From Monomorium pharaonis (taxonomy: Eukaryota; Arthropoda; Insecta; Hymenoptera; Formicidae): a stretch of DNA of 64,000 nt. The notes under the pieces are model-generated. The model searched no databases, had not been told where the DNA came from, and was given only the letters and a program-made list of their open reading frames with translations. The first letter of the stretch is position 1; each line of letters begins with the position of its first letter. The stretch is taken from the NCBI RefSeq assembly GCF_013373865.1, contig NC_050473.1:24035662-24099661 (forward strand), read 5' to 3'. Position numbers and translations under genes: made by a program. Shown here piece after piece: positions 39,201 through 51,200 of the stretch.

Positions 39201-42200
39201 TGTAAAACTTTTGTATGAAACATTTTTTAATATTTTGTTTAGTTTACAAGATATATCCAGAAAAGGCAAAAACTCAAAATTTTTGAAGGGTGGTTTCAAC
39301 CCTTTAAACCGTTTATAAGCACCAACTTTTAATTTCTAAATTCATGTATTCACCCCCTCTACATTTATGCCAAGTTTCATTAAAATCAGAATTTTCGGGT
39401 TCGCGAGGTTCCCTTGTAAGTCATCATTACCATTAAATGATTAAATTATACAAGTACTCTTTTGATAAATAAAAATTTATAATATAATTATAATGATAAT
39501 TATTTATACATAATGTACAATAAATTTGAGTATTATAAAAATTTTACAGTACATTAGTATTTAGTAGTACATTAAAATTATTAATTATAATATAAATTTT
39601 TTGTAATAGTATAATAATAAAAAAATATTTCATGCAAAAGCTTATAATAAATAATATAATAAAATTAATATTTTATAAATAATAAAATTATACTATTTAT
39701 ATTTTTGAATTAAAAAAAGAGTATTAATTAAATGTTTACACATACACACACAAACATTACACCTGTTTCCTTTTCTCCAACTATACTTTCCGTAAAACGT
39801 TTGTAAAAGAAAAATACACATATATAAATTAGAAAATACAGAAAATGTAACAAATATAATTAGTTAATGTAGATAGAATGCAGTTATATTAATCGGTTAC
39901 ATTAATTTAGATTTATGATAGTTTGTTTAACTTTTTGTGCCTTCATAAATGTTAACTTTAAAATGTTTCAATACACTTATCTACACGTTATTTTTGAAAA
40001 GTCCACAGTATGTAGCTATCATCTTTATTTTAACAAACTTGAAAAATTTCCATAAGAGCCATACATTTATTTCCCATTACAAGCTGGCACATGATTATAC
40101 GTTTTATTAAGAGCATTAATTAAAACATGGCTAAAATAGGCATATTATTAATAACTGTAAAAGAACGATCAATGTAATTATAAATGTACCATTACAATTT
40201 AGCTACAATCTTAACTGTAAAATAGCAATAAATATAATGCTATTAAATTGATGCAAAGAGAATGAAAAGTAAAATATGGGATAACGTATATTGTACCATT
40301 TACAAAAAAATAAGTTAGAGAATCAAAAATATAAATAAAAATTTTGAATATAATCTTTGTAAATGTATGAAAAGAATTGTCTTAATTAGAATAAATTATT
40401 TCGGGAACAAAGTATTTAAATATTTACTTTTTAGTTTTCGATTTGATTAAAAACCTTATCTGTATATTTCTGTGCCTTATCCGTATATCCAACTCATGTA
40501 GAATGCATGACAGTTACTAAATAGACAGACGTAGAGATAATCTTTCTCCATATAAACATCCATATAAATATATCTCCAATATTACAACATGTGACCACGT
40601 CATCTGTAAGCCAGCTAAGCAACATTATTAGACTGTATACTTTGTAATAGTTTTAGACATGATTTCATGTTTTTTACCTATTTCAAAATCTAAAAAAGAT
40701 GGTTGTACAATATCTTTAAGAGCCACACAGCTGCAATACAATATTTTTTTAATAAAAATATAACATTTGTAACTATTCTCTTACCTGGCCTGCCCATAAG
40801 ATAATGACATACTTGAAGAACTAGAAAGTACACCCTCAAATAATCCTTTCAATATAAATTGCCCTGCCAATTCTCTATATGATAGTTCACTCAATTTAAA
40901 AGAGAATGAACCTCGATAAATTCTTATCAACAGCAACACACACTGTAAATTCTGAGCTTTGATATTTTACTCATCCACTCTTTTCTTTTTTTATTCTTCT
41001 TCCGATTCAAATCAAGTGTTTCTTCCTCTCTTTAATAACTAAAAATAAAACATAACACAAAGTATTACTCTTATATCAGAATACTTATTCCATACAAAAA
41101 AGAAAAATTTTGTGCAACTTATCTGATTATACAACGCAGTATTGTTATACTAATCTTCAAATTAGGCACAGCCGTATTTCCCTCCACGATGAAATCCACG
41201 ATGTAATATGCAAATTATGCATAAAACTAAAATCACAACTAACCTCGCGCACGTCAACACGTCTCTAACCTCGAACTGTCACTCGATCAACACGCGGCAG
41301 CGCGGACTCGACCACCAATCACATATAAGATGTCTGTTTAAGTTAGCAACCCCACCACAAAAATTCGAAAAAATAATTAAGCAAAAATTATGTGCTAATT
41401 TTGTGCTCCATTCGTGATTTTTGTGCTCAAGCGGTTTAGCGGGAGATCGTAAATGAAAATGGGGTTGCTAGCTTAACATAACTTAGCACCCCCACTCATT
41501 GAAATTATACGCAAGACAAAAAAATTACTATGATAGAATTATGTGCTTTCAAACGCATTAAACAAAATTAGCCTATCTGTAATAATTTAAAAGATATACA
41601 ACAAAAAAGATCGATATATCACAAATACCAAAGTAACCCAGGTAGCAAGGTGTCGTCTAATTGACGGCATTTTGTGGTCATTTTATGACGAACCAGACGT
41701 CATAATGTCGACATAAAATGACGTCTAAATGTCGTAAAACTGACGTACATTTGTCTCATCTTAACGACGTCATATATTGACGTCAAAAATACGTCATTAT
41801 TTTCATATTATTGACGTCATTTTCAAAAAGCTAGTATCGTACATTTGGCGGTATTTTACTGTTATTTTTATGACAAAACATAGGTTTTTAGATTACATTT
41901 AATAAAGACGACATTTTAACGTCATTTTTATGACTATCCCAGGTAGTAAAAGCCGTTACCATTATTTTGACGCTTTAGAAAATATTTCGGGTACATGTCC
42001 TATATATGCAGTACTTGCATTATGAAAATATCGAAATAACATAATTATAATGTAAAAAAAAAATTTACGTTGTTTCTCAACAAGCATCGTTACCCACCAA
42101 ACCATAGTCACATACAGAAAATCATACGCAACCTAGCACTTTGTGATGATCCATGAACACTTGATGCTCATGAATACATATTTGTTATAGATCAGTTCAA

Positions 42201-45200
42201 TAGATGCAAGAAACATGAAACTTGTAGTTAACTAATATTTTTATAAATAAATTTACAGTTTTTTTCCTGATTTTTACTTATGCAAAATAACATTATGTGG
42301 AATAACTTATAAAAATATATTTTTGCTCTGTTCTTTTGATAAAGCTAAATTATATCCCATACAACACGCAATATTTATAAAATATTTATAATATTTATTT
42401 AAATATTTTATAAATATTATCCAAATATTTTATAAATATTTTTGTGGTCTTAGATTTGACAAATCATAAAAATTTATCATAAATGTGTAAAATATAAAAA
42501 TATTTATAAAATATTTATAAATATTTACAAAATATTACTTATACAAATCTTTATCTTTTATTCACCATAAATATTATATAAAATATTTAGTCTATATTTT
42601 AATAATATGTTAATTGAATAAAGATTTTTTTCTTTGTGTATATAAAATATTGTGTAAAATATTTATATAATATTTTGAAAAAATAAATATTAATAAATAT
42701 TAATAAATATTTATCATAAATATTATACTGTCTGGGATAATTTTAAAATAATGATAATATTAATTATATAAAATATTATATTAATTATTAATAATATTTT
42801 GTTTATTAGCGAATCTTTAAATAATGATTAATAGTTATAGGTAGCAAGTTGTCGTCCACCGGACCTCAATAATTCGTCATTTGAGGTTAAATCGTCAATT
42901 ATTACAAAGAATTATAGTTAACGTCAGTAATTAGTCACTAATAAAACCTTATTAATATGTCGTAGAATGATCAATTAGCTGACGTTATTAATTAGTCAAG
43001 AATATGACGTCGAAAATACGTTATAGTATGGATAAATAACTGACGTAATTAATAGGTCAAAAAATAACGTTACTATTACATCTTAATTTGGTAACATGAC
43101 GTCCGCGACCTTAAATGACGAATTATTGACGTCCAGTGGACGTCACCTTGCTACCTGGGTAAAGTGTCAGTTAAAATAGAGATAGCAAAATGATTCTCGT
43201 CTTAAAATCTTTCTACATTTATGTGCTTCTAAAATATCCACAACAGGATTTTTGTGCTCACTCCCATCGTTCGAAAAATCACCCTCAACTACCCATACAG
43301 CACAAAAGCTTGCAGCAACATTGCTGCAACGTTGCAACATTGCATACCCACATAGCACATGATATCATTAGAATATCCTGTACTCATACTGTGAACATAC
43401 GTACCGTATATAATGTACTAAGAATATTCTTATAATATTTTCTATAATATATCATTATTCGTATATTATTAGAACGGACCTGTTATATCTAAATTAGTAT
43501 ATTATTTCTCGTACATTCTTAGAATTTACTTTTGCAATCTAAATATCTTTTAATGTTTAAAGTTTATTTTCAGTGTCAAAAAATGTAACGTTACCAAAAA
43601 TGACGAAATAATTTCTTTATTTTGATTACTGTACTGTAAATATATATACCGTACATAATATAGTGAGAATATTATAATAAGATCTTCTATTTTATATATA
43701 TGTATATCATTATTCCGCAGCAGCCGCGAGTAGTTCGCGAGATCGCTGCTAGGCGATGGCACGGCGCTTCTTCTTCTCGTGAGAAAATTTACATCAAAAG
43801 ACTTATAAAAGAAAATCACCCACAGCAACAATCTTTATCTCAACAAATTATCTCTCGATGTGTATAGTGAGCTCAATAGGTTTATCTAACAGCAAAGTGT
43901 AGTATCATTTTTGCCACTCGAAGAGAGTCCCTTGGGCCTTGAATAGAGCTTCAGAGAATTGAGAAAATATAAAAATAAAATTTTAACCCTTGATCTTTGG
44001 TCTTATGCAGTGGCCAGGAAGGATCGAGAAACACTATAGCTACTTTTTAGATAGATTATATGTTTAGAGGCTAAGATTCAGAAAGTTACATATACAGCTT
44101 GGTACTAGCCATTTGTTCTAGATAGATGCTAGACAGAATCTAGAAAAACTATTCAGAACCTAGTTATATGCAAGGCGAAATTTCCACGCGGGTATTGTCA
44201 TTGTCATCGTCGTTATCACCCGATGCCCAGTTAACATAATATACCGTGCACATTTTATCATTGGTTCTACGTTGATACTGATGATATTCTTGGTATTTAC
44301 TGCAAAATATTCTCAGTATATTCTACGAAGCAGAAGAAGGCGGAAATAGGAATGTACTCAGTATGTTCTTAATACGTATCTCGAATGTTCTCAGAACTTA
44401 CGCAATGTACTGCTGCAATATTCTTCGAACATTCTTAGCATCTACATGTGCTGTATGGGTATTGCGATGTAATGTTTCAAAAATATTGCAAAGACATTAT
44501 TTTACAATATTACTTCAGCAATGATGCAGCAACTTTTTAAAATATTATTAAAATAGTGAAAATAAATAAAATTAATATTCAATACAGTTTGAATAAATAT
44601 ATTACAGTAACTTTTCAAAAATAATGTAAAAGTGATCGTTCTATATTATTTAAAATTTTTCATCTATAGAGATACATGCATTCTGGAGTAGTTTTAATTT
44701 ATGTGTAAAACTATTATTATGTAGATTTGTGTATAACAGAGTACACGGTTATTCAAAATTATTTTAAATAACTGTATTTTTTAATTTAACAAATACAGAG
44801 CGATTATAGTGACATCAACCAAACGATCATCCAATCAATTCATTTGGTTTTAAATAACTATATTTTGAATTTAACAACAGAGTGCCCACATAGCACACGT
44901 GGATTCTGAGAACGTTCCGCAGGATATCGGAACAGTAGATTGCGTAGATACTGGGAACAATCGAGATACGTACTGAGATATACTACAGTACAAACTAAGT
45001 ATCTTCCTATGTCTCGCTTCTCCTACGGCATAGTACGTACCTGCGAATATCCCGCAGTATCTGTATAGTATGTGAATCGTCAGGGAATGGTCGATCATGT
45101 ATATGCACGCATACATTTACACGCCTATGCGCGCGCGCTCACATCGAATCAGATTTATAGGTTAGATAGGCGTATCCGTGGAATTTTATTAAAAAAGAAT

Positions 45201-48200
45201 TTTTTTATGCAACTTTGAAATAAATTTATTATTTCATTTTAGTCTACAAAACAATATTGCAACCAACCATATTACAAAACAATATTACAATCAATTACGC
45301 TGAAAAAATCAAATATTTCCTTAACTGGTCCTTAATATTTTTATCCGGTTTTACATCGTCCGGATATAAAACTAATTTGAGACACCTCGGCAGTTCTTCG
45401 GCTGCTTCCTACGAATAATAGAACATAATTCTGATAACGTACAGTTAGAATACTTATAAAACTAAATTATGTAATAATTTTTTATAAGTCTTGTTAATAA
45501 ATTCGAGATTATCTTTATTGCCGCTGAGATCTCAGAAAGAACTTATATGGTGAATAATATTGTCATAACTAACAAATATTGATAACATAAATCGTAAGCG
45601 GTTAATGTTTGTGCATTAATAAACAACAGAGCTGATGGAGCGTGGCTCGCAACCTTTTCTCTTTATCTTTCTTTCCCTCCTCACCCCATCTTTGATTATG
45701 AGATATAGAAATAATTAATTTGCGAGACATGCTTTGTCAGCCCTGTTGTTCATTAATGCACAAACATTAACCGCTTACGATTTATGTTATCAATATTTGT
45801 TAGTAGGTAATGACAATATTATTCATCGTATAAGTTCTTTCTGAGATCTCAGCAGCAACCAAGATAACCTCAAATTTATTAACAAGACTTATAGAAAATC
45901 ATTACATATATAAAAAAATATTACATAATTTAGTTTTGTAAGTATTTGTAGTAATGTATTCAATATAAATATCAATATTGCGTGACATAAGGGAAAGATT
46001 ACCTTGGATAAAGAATCTCTTGCGAAATCGTGCAACCCAGCAAACGTAAACTCATCGGAAAGACAAAACAGCTAGGGACACTGTGGGAACCGCCGACACT
46101 GCCGTAGGTAGCGCTTAAACTGAGTATGTTCTGCAGAATATACGTTGACAGTTTTACGCTCAGATTAATGTTTACAAGGGAGAATAAGGTAATGATAGCA
46201 CTTTGGGTGTGAATCAGTGCGCGATCGATGTAAATTTTTATACATGAGATAACCGCAAGGTTCTTATTTATGTTCTCATATATTACGGATAATCACAGTG
46301 TACGGATAATCAGTATAAGCATCGTAGTTTGTTCGTACATTCTGAGTATGAACTTAAGAACATATGAAAAATGATATACTGATCAAGATGTTATACGAAT
46401 ATACTTAGAATGTTAGGAATGGTACGTACGACTACAGTACTTTCAGTATGAGTATATAATATTCGTATAATATCATGTGCTATGTGGGTGATTAGTGATT
46501 ACGTCAACCAAAAGATAAATTTTGTAAGTTTTGTCTCTCATCTTATAATGTACTTATATAAGATAAAAGACAAAACTTGCAAAGTTTATCTTTTGGTTGA
46601 AGTTTCACTAATCACTCTGTATTTGTTAAATTCAAAATAGTTATTTAAAATCAGATGAATTATTTTGAATAATCTTTTTCTGAATAATATTGCATACATA
46701 TTTTACTGCAATATTGCTACAATATTACGTAACAATATTTCTAAAAGCGGACATTTTACCATTGCTGCAATCTTGCAGCAACCTTGCAGCAATATTTCAC
46801 AACGTTTATGCAATATTGCAATCTTGCATTGAAATGTTGCCACAATGTTGCTGCAATCTTTCTGTGCTGTATGGGTAACTTTTTTAACGAAGAAACTATT
46901 ATGCATTAAAGAATATAAATAAAATTTATGTCAAAAAAATGTCGAAACATTATTATTTTAACTGTCGCTTTACTCTAGCAAATTCATGTCGGGGGTGGTT
47001 TTCCGGCCAATGAGGGTGAGCACAAAAATCCTGTTGTGCATATTTTAGAATCACATAAATGTAGAAAAATTTTAAGACGAGAATCACTTCGCTATCTCTA
47101 TTTTAATTGTCACTTTACTCTTGTAAATTCACGTTGGGGATGGTTTCCAGCCGGTGGGGGTGAACACAAAAATCCTGTTATGCATATTTTAGAAGCACAT
47201 AAATGTAGAAAGATTTTAAGACGAGAATCATTTCGCTATCTCTATTTTAACTGGCACTTTACTCTAGTATTTGTAATATATCGATCTTTTTTGTTGTATA
47301 TCTCTCTTCTAAATTATTACTTCTAAATATTAAATAAGCTAATTTCATTTAATGCGTTTGAAAGCACATAAAAAGCACATAATTCTACCATAGTAATTTT
47401 TTTCTCTTACGTATAATTTTAATGAGTGGGGGTGCTAACTTATGTTAAGTTAGCACCCCTATTTTCATTTACGATCTCCCGCTAAACCGCTTGAGCACAA
47501 AAATCGCGAATGGAACAAAATTAGCACATAAAGAGCACATAATTTCTGCATAATTAATTTTTCGAATTTTTATGGTAGAGGTGCTAATTTAACAGATATG
47601 ATACATAAGGTGCGTTCCATTTTATGCGCATGGTACATCGGTCATTCTTGTTGTTTGTCAAATGTTGAACGAGGATACAACAGTACAAATCCCAACCATT
47701 CGTCCTAAGCGCCGGGCGACGACAACGATGACAATGACTACGACGTTTCTTAAACAAATTTATTCTCGAGCAAAAAATTTTAATCGCGATATCTCGTAAG
47801 TCATATAGCGGAAAAATAAAAACACTTTTATTATATAAATCGGATGTGAGCTATTCATTAAGCCTAATGAGAAATTCATCAGTTCAGTCGTTATTGAGAA
47901 TCCGATAATTACGGATTTTCGCAAACGACGTCTCGCGTAAAAGAAACAGCGGTGGTGCCTCGCGCTGCGCGTATGATTAATGTTCTAAAAAATGCTCATT
48001 TATAACTAAAAAATATTTTTACCTTCATTACCGATATGAATAATTCTATAGTAAAAAAGACGTATTGCCGAAATGCACACACATTTACATAAATAACACG
48101 GCAATAACATTTAAGTTAATTGTTAACACATAATACCATTTTAATATATAACACTAATCTAACATAATTGCGAAACGTCATATATTTCTATTTATTAAAT

Positions 48201-51200
48201 ATTTAAGAATATTAAATTTATCATTAATATTATTATCATAAGATTGATAGAAATTAAATTTAAATATCCTCTGGCGGAAAAAGTTTTACAAAATTCTAAA
48301 AAAACTACCAAAATTTACAAAAGTGTTCCAATTCTAGCATTTCTCTTATAAACACTTAAGCGCTAAGAATATTAAATTACTAAAAAATTAATTATACTCA
48401 TTATCAAGATCCGCTACAGACCGAATAAGCAATTTTTTTATTTATATGTTTAAATTTATTTACAATATTTCTTGGTCAAAGAATTAATTTACTATTATTT
48501 AAAAATTTGTAATTTTTGACCATGCATTATCTTCACTTTTAAATATTCTCTTTTATTGCGTAATATAAATATTAATTTATTTAAAATAATATTACCATTT
48601 ATAGCAATACATTTATACACGTATTCCATATACAGTAGAAAACAAAGGAATTTAAAACAAATAAGTTATTGCATAGGATTAAAGTAAAAAAATAATTATT
48701 TTATAACTTTGCTATAAATTAAGCTATTTATTGATATAATAATATTTACATGATCTATAATATTGTGCACAGAAAACTAATCCAGTTACTTCACAGGATG
48801 ACGAACCACCGGAAATCACGTACTGCGTTGTGGAGCATACGGGTACGCTCACGCTACAAGCAATGACCCCGACCTTACCAATGCCAGCTGAGGAAGAACT
48901 AAATAAAATGTTTCTCGAGCTTGTTGATGAACTGGACTTGACTCAGACCAATCGACAAGCAGTTTTAGCACTTCCAGCCAATAAAAAGTGGCAGATATAT
49001 TGCTCCAGAAAAGGTAATGACACGCTGAACAATGGAGGCTTGCGCACCACTGATCTTAGTGGCGATCCCGAAGACTATATCAATAGATTGAAGACGATAG
49101 CAAATGTGAGTGAAAGAACTTATTTGATAGAATCTATTATTATAAAATTATTTGGCTGTTTTGTTTTTCTTTTGTGTAGAGTATTGTATTAAAAAATTTT
49201 AACATTCTGATTCTGATTAATTTTGTATTCATGTGTTTGAAAAAAGGGCATAGCGGAATAAGCAGGTGAAATCTGCTTATAAATCGAGCTCAAATTGATG
49301 TCATTAGTTAATCTTTGAGATGTGAAACTTCCCCAAAAATTAGCTACAAAATTGCATTTTTGGGGGAGTTATGGAGGGGGAAAGAAAAATAGAAAAAGTA
49401 GTTTTTTTTTTAAACGGTTAAACCGATGTTAATGAAAAAAATATATGTTGTAAACATTGTTTAGGTAAGTTTAAGAAAATTTTAAGTAATTTTTGTGATA
49501 AAAAAATCGATAAAAAAATTTTTGAATTTTTTATACATTTTTTTAGAGTGATATTTCTGAGATACCACTTTTATATTTTTACAAAAACATCTCTAGATTC
49601 TCTAACTTTAACACGTATTTTTTTAAAATTAATCGGAGTGGTGGAACATAGTTAAAAATAATAATTCACGCCACGCCGCAGCACACGGCGATTGTTGTCA
49701 TGTTAAACTTACATACTAGCCTTGTTGCAGTGTTGCAATGTTTAGTTGCCAAGAAAAATTATGATATAATAATATATAATAATATAAATAATATTTCCAG
49801 GATATCTGCAGTTAGCCTATAAAACTTATAGTTTCCGGAGTTTACCACGAGGAGGTTGCAGTACGGTTTTAAATTTCATATTTTCGGGGTGCTTTTTTAA
49901 TGTGAGTCACTTCGTCTCCCACATTATTTATCATCGGAGTGCTTTTTTAATGTGAGTCCCCTCTTCTTTCACATTATTTATCATTGGAGTGCTTTTTTAA
50001 TGTGAGTCCTCTTGCCTCTCACATTATTTATCATCGGGGTACTTTTATAATATAAGTTGCCTCGCCTCTTACATTAACTGAAAAGAATTTTGTTAATCGT
50101 CTTCACTATCACTTTCAATCACTGGGATTAAATTATTTTTTTTTTATCTTTTTTAAATATATTGCTAAGTATTTCTGCCGGTTTAAAAATTTTAGATAAA
50201 TATCTTGCATAAGATAAATAATAAATTATTGTGGCAATATGCGAGCAACGCAAAAAAAGATAATTTAATCCCAATGATTGAAAGTGATAGTGAAGACGAT
50301 TAACAAAATTCTCTTTAGTTAATGTGAGGGGCAAAGGGACTCACATTAAAAAAGCACCCCGATCATAAATAATGTGAGAGGCAAGGGGACTCACATTAAA
50401 AAAACACCTCGAAAATATGGAATTTAAAAATGTATTGCAACATCCTCGTGGTAAACTCCGGAAACTATAAGTTTTATAGGCTAACATCAGACGTCCTGAA
50501 AATATTATATGCATTATTATATTATATACTATTAATATCGTAATATCATAATTTTTTTGGCAACTAAACATTGCAACAAGGCTAGTATGTAAATTCAACA
50601 TGACAACAATTGCCGTGCACCGCGGTCATCCAGCCGGCGGCGCGACGTGAATTATTATTTTTAACCATGTTCCACCAGTCCAATTGATTTAAAAAAAATA
50701 CGTGTTAAAGTAGAGAATCTAGAGATGTTTTTGTGAAAATATAAAAGTATCTCAGAAATATTATCCTAAAAAAATTCATAAAAAATTAAAAAATTGTTTT
50801 ATCGGATTTTTTTCATCACAAATTTACTTAAAATTTTCTTAAACTTGCCTAAACAATGTTTACAACATATATATTTTTTTTTATTAAAATCGGTCCAACC
50901 GTTTTCAGAAAAAACCACTTTTTTTATTTTTCTTTCCCCCTCTATAATCCCCCCAAAAAATGCAATTTTGTAGTTAATTTTTGGGAAAGTTTTACATCTC
51001 AAGGATGTCAACTAATGATATCAATTTGAGCTCGATTGGTGCCGGGGCAGATTTCACCTGCTTATTCCGCTATGTCCTTTATTCACGCAATGAAAGTAAT
51101 TTTTTATTGAAAAAAAATAAGTACAAAATGCGCAGTTTTTATAATATAATAATTTTAATATTTGGATTAAATATTATTATCGGAAAATAATATTAACACA

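Larger units (their letters stand above)
44885..46488. mobile_element. Level-4 element with CCCACATAGCACACG ends and TG duplication
   Basis: CCCACATAGCACACG at the left and the complement GTGCTATGTGGG at the right, flanked by TG at 44883-44884 and 46489-46490. The unoccupied form ACAGAGTGATTAGTGA is preserved in complement at 46599-46615 in the surrounding element. It carries a split coding-like sequence on the minus strand and a further palindrome. Confidence 0.8.
44748..46678. mobile_element. Level-3 element (ATTCAAAATTATTTTAAATA type), host of the level-4 insertion
   Basis: The left arm GGTTATTCAAAATTATTTTA through ATTTAACAAATACAGAG is matched in complement at 46605-46678 (CACTCTGTATTTGTTAAATT, then ATTATTTTGAATAATC). 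A repeated inner motif, ATCAACCAAACGATC / CAACCAAAAGATAAA, occurs at 44815, 46507 and in complement near 46590. Confidence 0.65.
43292..46875. mobile_element. Level-2 element with CCCATACAGCAC ends
   Basis: CCCATACAGCACAAAAGCTT at the left and the complement (TGTGCTGTATGGG) at the right, each next to TA. Subterminal regions share TTGCTGCAA/TTGCAGCAA motifs in inverted order (43310-43345 and 46760-46865). Two further elements have inserted into it. Confidence 0.8.
41325..47607. mobile_element. Outermost element (level 1) of a nested transposon stack, 6.3 kb as it stands
   Basis: The left arm (41325-41636 plus 43160-43290) and right arm (46876-47607) are inverted repeats: CACAAAAATTCGAAAAAATA and AAGCGGTTTAGCGGGAGATC at the left are complemented at the right (GATCTCCCGCTAAACCGCTT, then the TTTTTCGAATTTTTATGG end). 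All sequence between the arms is later insertions. Near its left end, a 135-bp block is bounded by inverted AAGTTAGCAACCCC / GGGGTTGCTAGCTT. The right arm additionally holds a tandem duplication. The exact outer ends are approximate because the last 15 bases are diverged. Confidence 0.8.

Noticed and set aside
43550..43831. 93-codon minus-strand ORF in the level-3 element
   Set aside because: It crosses inverted-repeat and A/T-rich sequence and lacks splice context or recognisable composition except for a short GC-rich middle; coding status unsupported.
47036..47326. 96-codon ORF with internally repeated protein (ILE[SA]HKCRKILRRES twice)
   Set aside because: The repeat is the 145-bp DNA duplication in a transposon arm; the left arm has no matching frame and the composition is incidental.
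49884..50083. CRISPR-like regular repeat with 50-bp period
   Set aside because: The units are contiguous with no distinct spacers, only four copies, and sit inside a eukaryotic transposon; it is a tandem repeat.
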